A DNA stretch of 64,000 bases from an uncultured Pelagibacteraceae bacterium (lineage in GTDB: Bacteria; Pseudomonadota; Alphaproteobacteria; Pelagibacterales; Pelagibacteraceae): assembly GCA_902531765.1 (NCBI GenBank), contig CACAFC010000001.1, positions 106,261-170,260 of the forward strand, given 5' to 3'. The translations under genes and the position numbers were made by a program. The notes beneath the pieces are model-generated. The model did not search any database and was not told where the DNA came from. It saw nothing but the letters and a program-made list of their open reading frames with translations. Positions 1 through 9,507 of the stretch are shown here, piece by piece (the first letter of the stretch is position 1; every line of letters starts with the position of its first letter).

Positions 1-2
1 AT

Positions 3-1775
3 AAACTTGAAATAATAAATGTTTTTACTGAAGAGGGTAAAATTAATGAAAATGCACCGAAAGATTATGTAGGTTTAGATAGATTTGATGCTCGTAAAAA
101 AATATTAAATGAACTTAAAGAAAAAGATTATTTTGTTAAAGAAGAAAATATAAAAAATAAAGTTCCTTATGGAGATAGATCTAATTCTGTTATCGAACCT
201 TTTTTAACTGAGCAATGGTTTGTTGACGCAAAAAAATTAGCTATCAAAGCAAAAAAAATTGTTAAAACAAAAAAAACAAATTTTTTTCCAAATAACTGGT
301 CGAAAACTTATTTTCAATGGATGAATAATATTGAGCCCTGGTGTGTTTCTAGACAGCTGTGGTGGGGTCATCAAATACCAGCATGGTATGGACCTGATAA
401 TAAAATATTTGTTGCTTTAAATGAAAAAGAAGCAAGCAAGCAAGCTAAGAAGCATTACAAAAAAGACGTAAAATTAGTTAGAGATCCTGATGTATTAGAT
501 ACTTGGTTTTCTTCAGGTTTATGGCCGTTTGCAACTTTAGGATGGCCAGATAAAAAAGATTTCGTAAAGAAATTCTATCCAACCACAGTTTTAGTAACTG
601 GTTTTGATATAATTTTTTTCTGGGTTGCAAGAATGATTATGTTTGGAATGGAATTTCTTAATAAAGAGCCTTTTAAAGATATCTATGTTCACGCTTTAGT
701 AAGAGATGAAAAAGGACAAAAAATGTCTAAATCTAAAGGTAATGTAATTGATCCTTTAGACTTAATCGAAAAATATAGTGCAGATGCTTTAAGATTTACT
801 TTGCTTTCAATGGCTTCACCTGGAACAGATGTAAAACTTTCTGAGGATAGAGTAAAAGGTTATAGAAATTTTTTAAATAAATTGTGGAATGCAAATAATT
901 TTTTGATCACAAATAATTGTGATTTTAAAAAGACTGATAAAGTTCCCAAAACTACTTTAAATATCAATAAATGGATTTATTCTGAATTGATAAAAATAAA
1001 AGACAAAATCCAAAAGAATATAAAAGACTATCGATTTGATGAGGCAGCCAAAAATGCTTATCAATTTGCTTGGCATTCATATTGTGATTGGTATATCGAA
1101 CTTTCAAAAACAATCTTATATTCAGATGATGAGAAGTCAAAAAGAGAGGTAAAAGAGGTATCAGCTTATGTTTTTAAACAAATACTTATTATGCTTCATC
1201 CATTTATCCCATTTGTTACTGAGGAAATATGGTTAAAAAATAAATTTGATAAATCGAATAAGAATTTTCTTATGTACAAAAACTGGCCATCGGGGAAAGT
1301 CAAAAAAGATAAATCTCAAAAAGATGTGGAGAAAATCATCAATATTATCTCAGAACTTAGATCGTTTAAAAATGAGTTAAATGTTAGACCAGGTTCTTTT
1401 GTAGATCTTTCCATGAACAAAATAGCTAAAAAAAATCGTTCTTTGATGGATAATAATGAAATAATCTTAAAAAAACTTGGTCGTATCAATAATTTTTTTG
1501 AAAAGGATCAAGATAGACCTTCTGCTACTCTTGTAATTTCGGGTGATATTTTTAAGATTTATTTTGATGAAAATGTTGATTTAAGTTTAATTAAAGAAAA
1601 TTTACAAAAAAGACAAACAAAATATCAAGATGAATTAGATAAGATTTCACAACGATTATCAAACAAAGGATTTATCGATAGGGCACCAAAAAATATTGTT
1701 GAACAAGAAAAAACTAACTATAGTAACTTAAAAAATGATATCAAAAAAATATCTTTAACAATTGAGAGTTTATAA
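3..1775 (+). CDS. valS: Valyl-tRNA synthetase, C-terminal part (5' end outside window)
   Basis: The reading frame is open from base 3, so the N-terminal part with the HIGH motif lies outside the window. The enzyme charges tRNA-Val with valine. Visible are the class I catalytic half ([28 protein letters not shown]), the KMSKS loop at 720-734, the anticodon-binding domain and a Lys/Gln-rich C-terminal coiled coil typical of bacterial ValS. The stop overlaps the ilvD start as TAATG, so the two are probably co-transcribed. Family assignment is secure from the motifs. Confidence 0.97.
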   Translation, partial: KLEIINVFTEEGKINENAPKDYVGLDRFDARKKILNELKEKDYFVKEENIKNKVPYGDRSNSVIEPFLTEQWFVDAKKLAIKAKKIVKTKKTNFFPNNWSKTYFQWMNNIEPWCVSRQLWWGHQIPAWYGPDNKIFVALNEKEASKQAKKHYKKDVKLVRDPDVLDTWFSSGLWPFATLGWPDKKDFVKKFYPTTVLVTGFDIIFFWVARMIMFGMEFLNKEPFKDIYVHALVRDEKGQKMSKSKGNVIDPLDLIEKYSADALRFTLLSMASPGTDVKLSEDRVKGYRNFLNKLWNANNFLITNNCDFKKTDKVPKTTLNINKWIYSELIKIKDKIQKNIKDYRFDEAAKNAYQFAWHSYCDWYIELSKTILYSDDEKSKREVKEVSAYVFKQILIMLHPFIPFVTEEIWLKNKFDKSNKNFLMYKNWPSGKVKKDKSQKDVEKIINIISELRSFKNELNVRPGSFVDLSMNKIAKKNRSLMDNNEIILKKLGRINNFFEKDQDRPSATLVISGDIFKIYFDENVDLSLIKENLQKRQTKYQDELDKISQRLSNKGFIDRAPKNIVEQEKTNYSNLKNDIKKISLTIESL

Positions 1776-3493
1776 TGCGGAAATTTAATAAGAAAAAGTT
1801 ACCAAGTCGACATACATCTTTAGGACCCGACAGAGCTCCTCATAGATCTTTTTATTATGCAATGGGTGAAACAGAAAAAGATGTTGCTAAACCTTTTGTT
1901 GGGGTTGTATCAACATGGAACGAGGCAGCTCCTTGTAATATTGCTTTAATGAGACAAGCTCAGTCTGTTAAAAAGGGTGTAAGAGCATCAGGTGGAACAC
2001 CACGAGAGTTTTGTACAATTACCGTTACAGACGGTATTGCTATGGGTCATGAAGGAATGAAATCTTCATTAATATCAAGAGAAGTTATTGCTGACAGCGC
2101 TGAATTGACTGTAAGAGGTCATTGTTATGATGCATTAGTGGGTATTGCAGGTTGTGATAAGTCATTACCAGGTTTGATGATGTCGATGGTTAGATTAAAC
2201 GTTCCAAGTGTATTTATTTATGGTGGCTCAATATTACCAGGAAAATACAAAGGCAAAGATGTGACTGTCGTAGATGTTTTTGAAGCAGTTGGAAAACATT
2301 CATCAGGACAAATGTCCGCAAAAGAATTAAGAAAATTAGAATTAGTTGCATGTCCAACAGCCGGAGCTTGTGGGGGACAATTTACTGCTAACACTATGGC
2401 ATGTGTATCTGAAGCTATTGGTTTAGCACTACCTTATTCAGCTGGAACACCAGCGCCATACGAAGAACGAGATAAATATGCAAAAGCAAGTGGGCGAATG
2501 GTTATGGAATTATTAGCTAAAAAAATTAAACCCAGAGATATTGTTACAAGAAAAGCTTTAGAAAATGCTGCAACAATTGTTGCTGCAACAGGTGGATCAA
2601 CAAATGCAGGTTTACATTTACCGGCAATAGCAAATGAAGCTGGTATTAAATTTGATTTAATGGATGTTGCAAAAATATTTAAAAGAACTCCATATCTTGC
2701 CGACTTAAAACCAGGTGGAAAATATGTTGCTAAAGATATGTGGTTAGCAGGTGGAGTACCAATGCTTTTAAAAACTCTTTATGAAGGTGGATATATACAC
2801 GGTGATTGTATGACTGTTACAGGTAAAACAATGAAAGAAAATTTAAAGGGAATTAAATTTAATCCTAAACAAAAAGTAATGAGATCATTTAAAAATCCAT
2901 TATCTCCAACAGGTGGTGTAGTTGGTTTAAAAGGAAACTTAGCTCCTGAGGGAGGAATTGTTAAAATTGCTGGACTTAAAAAATTACAATTTACTGGAAG
3001 AGCAAGATGTTTTGATAATGAGGAAAGTGCAATGAAAGCAGTTCAAAGCAGAAAATATAAAGATGGTGATGTAATTATTATTAGATATGAAGGACCAATT
3101 GGTGGACCAGGTATGAGAGAAATGCTTTCAACAACAGGTGCAATTTATGGACAAGGTAAAGGAGAAAAAGTTGCTTTAATAACTGATGGACGTTTCTCTG
3201 GAGCAACTCGTGGATTTTGTGTAGGCCATGTAGGACCAGAAGCTGCATTAGGTGGACCAATCGCTCTATTACGGAATGGAGATATTATTGATATTGATGC
3301 AAAGAAGGGAACAATTAATGTTCGATTAACTAGAGCACAATTAGCTTCAAGAAGAAGAAAATGGAAGGCTAGAAAATCTGATTTTGGATCAGGAACTCTT
3401 TGGAAATACGCACAAACTGTAGGACCTGCATATTTAGGAGCACCAACACATCCAGGTAAGAAAAACGAAGTTAAGGATTATTCAAAAATTTGA
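1775..3493 (+). CDS. ilvD: Dihydroxy-acid dehydratase
   Basis: This Fe-S enzyme converts dihydroxy-acids to 2-keto acids in valine, isoleucine and pantothenate synthesis. The 572-residue length fits the family. The cysteine motifs expected for cluster binding are present: [16 protein letters not shown] and [16 protein letters not shown], and the C-terminal half carries GPGMREML and [12 protein letters not shown]. The ATG overlaps the valS stop by one base, and its own TGA overlaps the next gene's ATG. The neighbours do not explain it beyond valine supply next to valyl-tRNA synthetase, which may be coincidence. Confidence 0.97.
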   Translation: MRKFNKKKLPSRHTSLGPDRAPHRSFYYAMGETEKDVAKPFVGVVSTWNEAAPCNIALMRQAQSVKKGVRASGGTPREFCTITVTDGIAMGHEGMKSSLISREVIADSAELTVRGHCYDALVGIAGCDKSLPGLMMSMVRLNVPSVFIYGGSILPGKYKGKDVTVVDVFEAVGKHSSGQMSAKELRKLELVACPTAGACGGQFTANTMACVSEAIGLALPYSAGTPAPYEERDKYAKASGRMVMELLAKKIKPRDIVTRKALENAATIVAATGGSTNAGLHLPAIANEAGIKFDLMDVAKIFKRTPYLADLKPGGKYVAKDMWLAGGVPMLLKTLYEGGYIHGDCMTVTGKTMKENLKGIKFNPKQKVMRSFKNPLSPTGGVVGLKGNLAPEGGIVKIAGLKKLQFTGRARCFDNEESAMKAVQSRKYKDGDVIIIRYEGPIGGPGMREMLSTTGAIYGQGKGEKVALITDGRFSGATRGFCVGHVGPEAALGGPIALLRNGDIIDIDAKKGTINVRLTRAQLASRRRKWKARKSDFGSGTLWKYAQTVGPAYLGAPTHPGKKNEVKDYSKI

Positions 3494-4683
3494 TGAAAAT
3501 TCGCCCAGTCATTTTATGTGGTGGAGCTGGCACAAGACTTTGGCCTAAAGCTAAAAAACATCAAGCGAAACAATTTATAGATTTTGGTAATTGGACTTTG
3601 TTGGGTAAAACTTTAGAGAGAGTTAAAGCATCTATATATGATGCTCCAATTATTAGTACTAATGCAAAATATTTAAAACAAGTAAAACAACACCTAAAGA
3701 AACACAAAATAAGAAAATTTAAGATAGTTTTAGAACCAGCTAAAAGAAATACAGCACCAGCTATTTTAAGTACGGCATTAATAAAGGATATACCTAACCA
3801 ACAACCTTTAATGTTCTTAGCAGCCGATCATTTGGTAGAAAAGGTTGGAATATTTAATAAAGCTATAAAAAAAAACCAAAAGAAACTTACTCATAATAAT
3901 ATTTTTATCTTTGGAATTAAGCCTACAATGCCTTCAAGTGAATTTGGCTATTTTTTAACAAAAAATACTAAAGTAACTAGATTTATAGAAAAACCAAAAG
4001 AGGCTAAAGCTAAACAAGTAATTAGTAAAAAAGGTTATTGGAATTCTGGAATGTTTTATTTGAGAAAAGATTCAATAATTAATAATTTCAAGAAATACCA
4101 ACCGAATATTTATCGAAATTGTAATAAAGCAGTATTAAAAGCAAACTATAGAAATAATGTTTATTATTTAAACAAACAAGCATTCACCAAAGCAAATGCA
4201 AAGTCTTTTGACTATGCAATATTAGAAAAAACCAAAGATATAAATGCTATCAAATTAGATATTCCTTGGTCTGATTTAGGATCTTGGAAAGAAATTTGTA
4301 AGATGTATGGGCGAAATAAGAGATATTATTACAAAAAGAAGAATGTATTTCATAGACCTTGGGGAAGGTATGTGAATCTATTTAATGGTAAGGAATTCTT
4401 AATTAAAGAATTATATGTAAAACCTAAAGGTATATTAAGTCTTCAGAAACATCATCATAGAGCTGAACACTGGGTAGTTACTCATGGCAAACCTAAAATT
4501 ACGTTAAATAAAAAATATTTTACCATGAAACCTGATGAAACTATTTTTATTCCATTAGGTGCAATCCATAGAATAGAAAACCCATATAAAAAACCAGTAA
4601 AAATAATTGAAGCACAAGTAGGCTCAATTTTAAAAGAAACTGATATAGTTAGATACCAAGATATTTATGGAAGAATAAAATAA
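3493..4683 (+). CDS. manC: Mannose-1-phosphate guanylyltransferase / mannose-6-phosphate isomerase type II
   Basis: The N-terminal nucleotidyltransferase domain opens with CGGAGTRLWP and makes GDP-mannose from mannose-1-phosphate and GTP. The C-terminal cupin-like half (HRPWGRYVNL, LSLQKHHHRAEHWVVTHG) is the type II phosphomannose isomerase domain. At about 396 residues it is shorter than the usual 460-480, and the loss appears spread through the guanylyltransferase half rather than a clean truncation. I prefer the ATG at 3493, which overlaps the ilvD stop (TGATG), over a TTG one codon earlier. Likely role: sugar nucleotide supply for surface polysaccharide. Confidence 0.88.
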   Translation: MKIRPVILCGGAGTRLWPKAKKHQAKQFIDFGNWTLLGKTLERVKASIYDAPIISTNAKYLKQVKQHLKKHKIRKFKIVLEPAKRNTAPAILSTALIKDIPNQQPLMFLAADHLVEKVGIFNKAIKKNQKKLTHNNIFIFGIKPTMPSSEFGYFLTKNTKVTRFIEKPKEAKAKQVISKKGYWNSGMFYLRKDSIINNFKKYQPNIYRNCNKAVLKANYRNNVYYLNKQAFTKANAKSFDYAILEKTKDINAIKLDIPWSDLGSWKEICKMYGRNKRYYYKKKNVFHRPWGRYVNLFNGKEFLIKELYVKPKGILSLQKHHHRAEHWVVTHGKPKITLNKKYFTMKPDETIFIPLGAIHRIENPYKKPVKIIEAQVGSILKETDIVRYQDIYGRIK

Positions 4684-5571
4684 TTATTTTACTAAAAAAT
4701 TAATTTTTTTATTTGTTTTTGAAATTTTTATTTCTTCAAAATTACCAAAATTATCACCATCTATCTGAACGGGTATTTTATCATCGACACCTTCAAATTT
4801 AATATCATTATTATATTTTGTAATTACTGATTTTGATTTTTCAAGATTTCCATAAATAGCTATTAAGTATATGTAATATAATAATTTTAACCGAGTTAAG
4901 TCCCTAAAAATATAGGTAACAATTTTATCATCAAAAATATTTGTTTTCGCTATTGTATGGTGGCCCGCATAGTATTTACTATTAGAACATATTATCCAAT
5001 CTGCCAAAAAAGTTTCATTATTTATTGATGTTTTGATTTTTTTGTTCCTCATAAATAAAAATTTTTCAAAACCTTTTATTGCAAAAATTAACTTTCCCAT
5101 TATCTTCTTAATTGAAGAATCAATCGATTGTACTATTTGAGCATCCCATCCTAAACCTGCCATTAAAACAAAATATTTCTCATTTATTTTGATTAAATTA
5201 GATTTATCAAAATTGTTTGATGTTAAAGTTTTTGCAATTTGTTTAATATTTTTAGTCATACCTAATTCTGCTTGTAAAATATTAGCTGTACCTGCAGGAA
5301 TATATCCAATTGCAAAATCTTTATTTAAATCAAAATTATTTTTTATTAATTCATTAATTGCAAATGAAACTGATCCGTCACCTCCAGCTAATAACAGCCT
5401 GTTATAGCCACGATTCGATAAATCTTTTATAATTTTTGATGCATGAGTCTCATTTTTAGTTTCGTAAAAATCAACTAAGTGTTGTTTTTGAATTTCTTTA
5501 TAAATTTTTTTAATAAAATTCGACTTTCTTCCACCAGCAGATTTCTTATTATATATTAAACAAAACTTCAT
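4684..5571 (-). CDS. Diacylglycerol kinase family lipid kinase (YegS/BmrU type)
   Basis: A 295-residue soluble kinase with the nucleotide-binding GGDGS motif at residues 63-67 and a lipid-kinase beta-sandwich C-terminal half. The family phosphorylates diacylglycerol, sphingosine-like lipids or phosphatidylglycerol. It ends one base from the convergent manC gene and is divergent from the PlcP-like gene 84 bases away. Since PlcP releases diacylglycerol, a kinase returning it to phosphatidic acid would be a logical partner; this link is inferred from position. The substrate cannot be read from sequence. Confidence 0.85.
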   Translation of the reverse strand: MKFCLIYNKKSAGGRKSNFIKKIYKEIQKQHLVDFYETKNETHASKIIKDLSNRGYNRLLLAGGDGSVSFAINELIKNNFDLNKDFAIGYIPAGTANILQAELGMTKNIKQIAKTLTSNNFDKSNLIKINEKYFVLMAGLGWDAQIVQSIDSSIKKIMGKLIFAIKGFEKFLFMRNKKIKTSINNETFLADWIICSNSKYYAGHHTIAKTNIFDDKIVTYIFRDLTRLKLLYYIYLIAIYGNLEKSKSVITKYNNDIKFEGVDDKIPVQIDGDNFGNFEEIKISKTNKKINFLVK

Positions 5572-5584
5572 ATTTTAATAATTC

Positions 5585-5602
5585 TGTAACATTAAAGTGT
5601 AC
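5585..5602. promoter_or_regulatory. Candidate degenerate Pho-type operator between lipid kinase and plcP
   Basis: The 84-base divergent region contains TGTAAC at 5585-5590 and TGTACA at 5598-5603. The first eleven bases (TGTAACATTAA) are identical to the repeat unit ahead of the arsC operon at 21901-21917, but the second half-site is displaced by two bases (13 rather than 11). It may be a weak or altered PhoB site serving plcP and/or the kinase. Evidence is similarity only. Confidence 0.3.
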
Positions 5603-5655
5603 AAATAATTTAATGATTCTAGTTATAAGCGAATCAATTATAAAAACAAGTAAAT

Positions 5656-6477
5656 ATGAAAAATAGTGCGCCTTTATTAAAATACAAAAGTATTTTTATT
5701 TCAGACTTACACCTTGGAACAAAAGGTTGCCAAGCTAATAAAATTTTAGAGTTTTTTAAAAACTCAAGGTCTGAAAATTTATTCTTAGTTGGAGATATTG
5801 TTGATGTTTGGGCTATGCAAAAGAATTTTTATTGGCCTCAAGAACACAATGACGTCATTCAAAAAATTTTAAGAAAAGCTAGACATGGTACTAAAGTTTT
5901 TTACATAATGGGTAATCATGACGAAATGTTTAGAAAATTTATCCCAATGAATTTTGGTGACATTCATTTAATAAATAGAGTTGTGCATGAGACCAATTTA
6001 GGAAAAAAATACCTAGTAGTTCATGGTGATGCTTGGGATGGTGTTATGAAACATGCTAAATGGCTCTCAAAATTAGGTTCGATTGCTTATGAATTACTTT
6101 TAAAATTCAACAATCTAATTAATTTTTTTAGAAAATTAAGAGGTAAAGAATATTGGTCTCTTGCAAAATTTTTAAAATACAAAGTTAAAAACGCTGTAAA
6201 ATATATTGGTGAATATGAAAAAACAGTTTCTGAATATGCTAAAAGAAAAAAATACGATGGTATAATTTGTGGACACATTCATCATGCTGAAGATCAAGAT
6301 TTCGATGGTGTAAATTATTTGAATTGTGGAGATTGGGTTGAGTCTTGTACTGCACTTGTTGAGAATTATGACGGTACTTTTGAAATATTATATTGGGATA
6401 AATTAAGGAAAAATTATTTAATTTCTGAAAAAAATTTAGAAGAAATAGGCACCAAAGATCTCAAAGTTGCCTCTTAG
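5656..6477 (+). CDS. plcP: PlcP-like metallophosphoesterase (phospholipid-degrading; LpxH-like fold)
   Basis: A calcineurin-fold phosphoesterase of 273 residues with the full metal-binding set: DLHLG, GDIVDVW, GNHDE, VHGDAWD and GHIHHAE. Domain annotation alone would call it UDP-2,3-diacylglucosamine pyrophosphatase-like. Directly behind it, two bases away, is an Agt-like glycosyltransferase, and both sit at the head of the phoR-pst cluster. This plcP-agt pairing is known from SAR11 and rhizobial lipid remodelling: PlcP cleaves the phospholipid head group, leaving diacylglycerol. I infer that role here from family and context. LpxH activity is the main alternative. Confidence 0.85.
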   Translation: MKNSAPLLKYKSIFISDLHLGTKGCQANKILEFFKNSRSENLFLVGDIVDVWAMQKNFYWPQEHNDVIQKILRKARHGTKVFYIMGNHDEMFRKFIPMNFGDIHLINRVVHETNLGKKYLVVHGDAWDGVMKHAKWLSKLGSIAYELLLKFNNLINFFRKLRGKEYWSLAKFLKYKVKNAVKYIGEYEKTVSEYAKRKKYDGIICGHIHHAEDQDFDGVNYLNCGDWVESCTALVENYDGTFEILYWDKLRKNYLISEKNLEEIGTKDLKVAS

Positions 6478-6479
6478 TT

Positions 6480-7487
6480 ATGAAAATTTTAATTGCTACA
6501 GATGCATATTTTCCACAAGTAAATGGTGTTGTAAGAACCTTACATGAAACAGGCAATGTATTAAAAGAACGAGGTCATAGAATAGAATATGTTACACCTG
6601 ACTTATTTTTTACTTTTCCGATGCCGAAATATAATGAAATAAGACTATCTATTAATGTATGGCCAAGAGTTGGTAGTTTAATAAAGAAAATCAATCCAGA
6701 TGCAATTCATATCGCTACCGAAGGCCCGATAGGGATTATGGCAAGAAGATATTGTTTAAAAAATAATCTAAAGTTTACTACGAGCTTTCATACAAGATTT
6801 GATAAATATCTAAAACTTTACTTTCCTATTATACCAGCAAAATGGGCCGAAAAATTTTTAGCAAATTTTCATAACAAGGCTGAGAGAATTTTAGTAACAA
6901 CAGAATCTATGAGAAAAGAATTAATCGATATAGGTATAGATGATAATAAAATGATTACTTGGACTAGAGGAGGAAATCATGGAGCTTTTAAGAACCCGAA
7001 AAAAATTGATTTACCTCATAAAAGACCTATTTGGATTTATGTTGGAAGAGTTGCAGTTGAAAAAAACATAAGAGCTTTTTTAGAATGTGATTTAGAAGGT
7101 ACAAAATTAATAATTGGAAAAGGACCTGATTTAAAAAAATTAAAAAAAGAATTTCCTAAAGATATTTTTTTAGGAGAAAAAACAAATGGTGAATTAGCAT
7201 CACATTTTGCATCTTCCGATGTTTTTGTATTTCCAAGTAAAACAGATACATTTGGAATTGTAGTTACAGAAGCTTTAAATTGTGGAACACCTGTTGCTGC
7301 ATATCCTGTTCCAGGTCCTAAAGATATATTTGAAGGATCCAAAATAAATTGTTTAGATGATGATCTTAAAGTTTCAGCCCATAAAGCTTTGAAAGTTGAT
7401 CGAAATGATTGTCTTGAATTTGCAAAAAGATTCACTTGGGAAGAAACAGCAAAAATATTTTTTAATAATATTTCACCAAATCATTAG
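6480..7487 (+). CDS. agt: Agt-like GT4 glycosyltransferase making glycosyl-diacylglycerol
   Basis: A 335-residue GT-B glycosyltransferase. The N-terminal acceptor domain begins DAYFPQVNGVVRTL, as in SqdX/MgtA/Agt-type lipid glycosyltransferases. The C-terminal GT4 domain has YVGRVAVEKN and the donor-site segment PSKTDTFGIVVTEAL. It starts two bases after plcP and is surely co-transcribed with it. In the known pathway this enzyme adds glucose or glucuronic acid to the diacylglycerol released by PlcP, so that glycolipids replace phospholipids when phosphate is scarce. The sugar donor cannot be read from sequence. Confidence 0.87.
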   Translation: MKILIATDAYFPQVNGVVRTLHETGNVLKERGHRIEYVTPDLFFTFPMPKYNEIRLSINVWPRVGSLIKKINPDAIHIATEGPIGIMARRYCLKNNLKFTTSFHTRFDKYLKLYFPIIPAKWAEKFLANFHNKAERILVTTESMRKELIDIGIDDNKMITWTRGGNHGAFKNPKKIDLPHKRPIWIYVGRVAVEKNIRAFLECDLEGTKLIIGKGPDLKKLKKEFPKDIFLGEKTNGELASHFASSDVFVFPSKTDTFGIVVTEALNCGTPVAAYPVPGPKDIFEGSKINCLDDDLKVSAHKALKVDRNDCLEFAKRFTWEETAKIFFNNISPNH

Positions 7488-7551
7488 TTAATTTTTCTCA
7501 ATTTGTTTGCATTAGAAAGTGTAATGATGCAAAATTAACCTATCTAAATTT

Positions 7552-8694
7552 ATGGAATATTTCGTCATTCTACTTATAGTTGTTATAATTTATCTTCTAT
7601 ATTTACTTAATCAAAAAAAAAATAAATCAATAAATACCGCTACAATAATTAATAAAAGAGAAGAAAAAACCAAAAGAATAATTATTGATGAGCTTGAAGA
7701 TCAGTTTTTTGCATTAAATAAATTTAATATAATTAAATATGCTAATCCAAGTGCATTAAAAAGATTTGGAAGTAGTTTAATTGATAAAAACATATCTTCT
7801 GTAATTCGAAAGCCAGAATTAATAGAAAATATTGAAAAAGCCATCGTAGAAAATAAAACCAAAAATATTGATGTTGAAATAGACCTGCCATCATATCAGT
7901 TTTATAAAATTTATATTATTCCTGGCCCAACTCATTTATTTACTGAACCAGATTCTGTTGTGTTATTTTTAAAAGATTTTACTGAAATTACAAAAGCACA
8001 AAAATTTAAAACTGATTTTGTAGCAAATGTAAGTCACGAATTAAAAACTCCTTTAATGGCAATAAAAGGATCATTAGAAACAATTGAAGGCCCAGCGTCT
8101 GATGATGAAAAAGCTAAAAAAAAATTTATGAAAATTTTATCTGAGCAATCAACAAGGATGGAAAGTTTAATTAATGATCTATTAATTCTTACGCGGATTG
8201 AACTTGATGAACATATAAGACCTACTTCAATAGTAAATATTAATGAACTCTTTGAGACTATTATTAGTAATTTTGAAATTGTTTTAAAAAAGAAAAATAT
8301 AACTGTTAAAAATCAATTAACAGATACATCAAATGTTATAGGTGATGAAAAAAGATTAAATACAGTTTTTTCTAATCTTTTAGATAATTCAATAAAATAT
8401 TCTCCAGAAAATAAAAATATATATATTTCTAAAAATGAAAACAGTAACAAACTATTAGAAAAGAATACAATGATTAGTATTAAAGATGAAGGTTATGGCA
8501 TTCCCCATGCACACATTTCACGTGTTACAGAAAGATTTTACAGGGTTGACATAGAACAAAGTAAAAAAGTTGGTGGAACTGGTTTAGGATTAGCTATTGT
8601 TAAACACATAATTACGCAACACAGAGGTGATTTTGAGATTCTTTCAGAGGTTGGTAAAGGTACTGAAATTAGAATATATTTGCCTTCGAAATAA
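7552..8694 (+). CDS. phoR: Phosphate-regulon sensor histidine kinase
   Basis: A 380-residue inner-membrane kinase: one N-terminal membrane segment (residues 1-20), a PAS-like region (about 45-145), a HisKA domain with phospho-accepting His162 in VSHELKTPL, and a HATPase domain with N-box (NLLDNSIKYSP), DEGYGIP and GGTGLGLAIVKH. One transmembrane segment and no periplasmic domain match PhoR, which senses the Pst transporter through PhoU. It follows agt by 64 bases; its partner PhoB is encoded at the other end of the pst operon. An imperfect TTTGCATTA inverted repeat lies upstream. Confidence 0.93.
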   Translation: MEYFVILLIVVIIYLLYLLNQKKNKSINTATIINKREEKTKRIIIDELEDQFFALNKFNIIKYANPSALKRFGSSLIDKNISSVIRKPELIENIEKAIVENKTKNIDVEIDLPSYQFYKIYIIPGPTHLFTEPDSVVLFLKDFTEITKAQKFKTDFVANVSHELKTPLMAIKGSLETIEGPASDDEKAKKKFMKILSEQSTRMESLINDLLILTRIELDEHIRPTSIVNINELFETIISNFEIVLKKKNITVKNQLTDTSNVIGDEKRLNTVFSNLLDNSIKYSPENKNIYISKNENSNKLLEKNTMISIKDEGYGIPHAHISRVTERFYRVDIEQSKKVGGTGLGLAIVKHIITQHRGDFEILSEVGKGTEIRIYLPSK

Positions 8695-8737
8695 AAATTT
8701 AAAAAAAACTTCATTTTACAACCCTTATTTGAGAAAA

Positions 8738-8755
8738 CTTTAACATTTCTTTGAT
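8738..8755 (+). promoter_or_regulatory. Candidate degenerate Pho box ahead of the unknown exported protein
   Basis: CTTTAAC (8738-8744) and CTTTGAT (8749-8755) form a direct repeat with 11-base period, the spacing of PhoB half-sites. A possible -10 element TATAGA (8765-8770) lies nine bases downstream, close to the normal Pho box to -10 distance. The half-sites differ from the TGTAAY repeat seen at pstS, so this is tentative. Confidence 0.35.
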
Positions 8756-8789
8756 TGATTCGTGTATAGATTTTATTTAGAGTTTTATA

Positions 8790-9398
8790 ATGATTAAAAT
8801 ACTCAAAAATATTTTAATATTTTTTTATTTAATCTTGTTTTTCACAACTAGTGTATATTCAAAAGACCTTTCTACTCTTTTACGTACTCAGCAATTAACA
8901 GTTTTTGACATAGGTATTTTTAGATTAGAAGAGGACTTAAAGAGTTCTTATCCTGCTGTAAAGAAACATAAAGATGTGCCTCATGAAGATATATATATGG
9001 ATGTTGTCAGTTCCTATTGGAGAAATACAGTAGATTTAATTGTTTCAATCCCAGTAAATGAAAATCTAAAAAAAGAGAATTATATGTCAGACTCATTTAG
9101 ATGTAGAAATATATTTAATTCAGTAAGAGATCATTTGTTGAGAAACGAAAATTTAAGTAATTATAGGTTTACTATGGCAACTAGTTACTTAACATCTGTT
9201 TTTTCTACTCCAAGCACATGGCCAAGATGGCGATACGATCAAAGCGTCTTAGAAGAATTAGTTAATTTAGTGAAACTTGAGGTTATTTTGAGACCTACAA
9301 CTGAGCTTGCTTTTAAAGATAAAGTTAACCCTGTTTCTTGTAAAGGTGGTTTAGAAACAGAAAATGATGAGATTATAATCTCAATGAAATACAACTAA
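8790..9398 (+). CDS. Unrecognised exported protein between phoR and pstS
   Basis: A 202-residue protein with a clear signal peptide: Lys-containing N terminus, hydrophobic core to about residue 20, likely cleavage after SVYS (residue 24). The mature part has only two cysteines (Cys105 and Cys184), which could form a disulphide, and a Trp-rich segment (STWPRWRYDQS). No catalytic motif or named domain is apparent. It has its own 95-base upstream region with a candidate Pho-type repeat and sits between sensor kinase and phosphate-binding protein, so a periplasmic role in phosphate starvation is plausible. Function unknown. Confidence 0.85.
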   Translation: MIKILKNILIFFYLILFFTTSVYSKDLSTLLRTQQLTVFDIGIFRLEEDLKSSYPAVKKHKDVPHEDIYMDVVSSYWRNTVDLIVSIPVNENLKKENYMSDSFRCRNIFNSVRDHLLRNENLSNYRFTMATSYLTSVFSTPSTWPRWRYDQSVLEELVNLVKLEVILRPTTELAFKDKVNPVSCKGGLETENDEIIISMKYN

Positions 9399-9420
9399 AA
9401 AGTTATCTTTTTAACAAAAG

Positions 9421-9437
9421 TGTAACAATTTTGTAAT
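9421..9437 (+). promoter_or_regulatory. Pho box ahead of pstS
   Basis: TGTAAC (9421-9426) and TGTAAT (9432-9437) form a direct repeat spaced exactly 11 bases, the arrangement recognised by PhoB dimers. AT-rich -10-like sequence (TAAATT, 9451-9456) follows. A lone CTGTCAT, identical to the classical enterobacterial half-site, occurs at 9466-9472 without a good partner. PhoB, the expected activator, is encoded in the same cluster. Confidence 0.65.
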
Positions 9438-9507
9438 ATTAAAGATTCAATAAATTTATACGAGTCTGTCATCTTTATATTAATTAATAACGAAAGGATT
9501 AAAGATA

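Noticed and set aside
7037..7435. Opposite-strand open frame inside the agt-like gene
   Set aside because: It runs fully antisense to a conserved glycosyltransferase, with Ser/Pro-rich nonsense composition and no domain.
7506..7533. Imperfect TTTGCATTA inverted repeat ahead of phoR
   Set aside because: Could be an operator, but the right arm has a two-base insertion, there is no T-run for a terminator, and no matching repeat was found elsewhere in the window.
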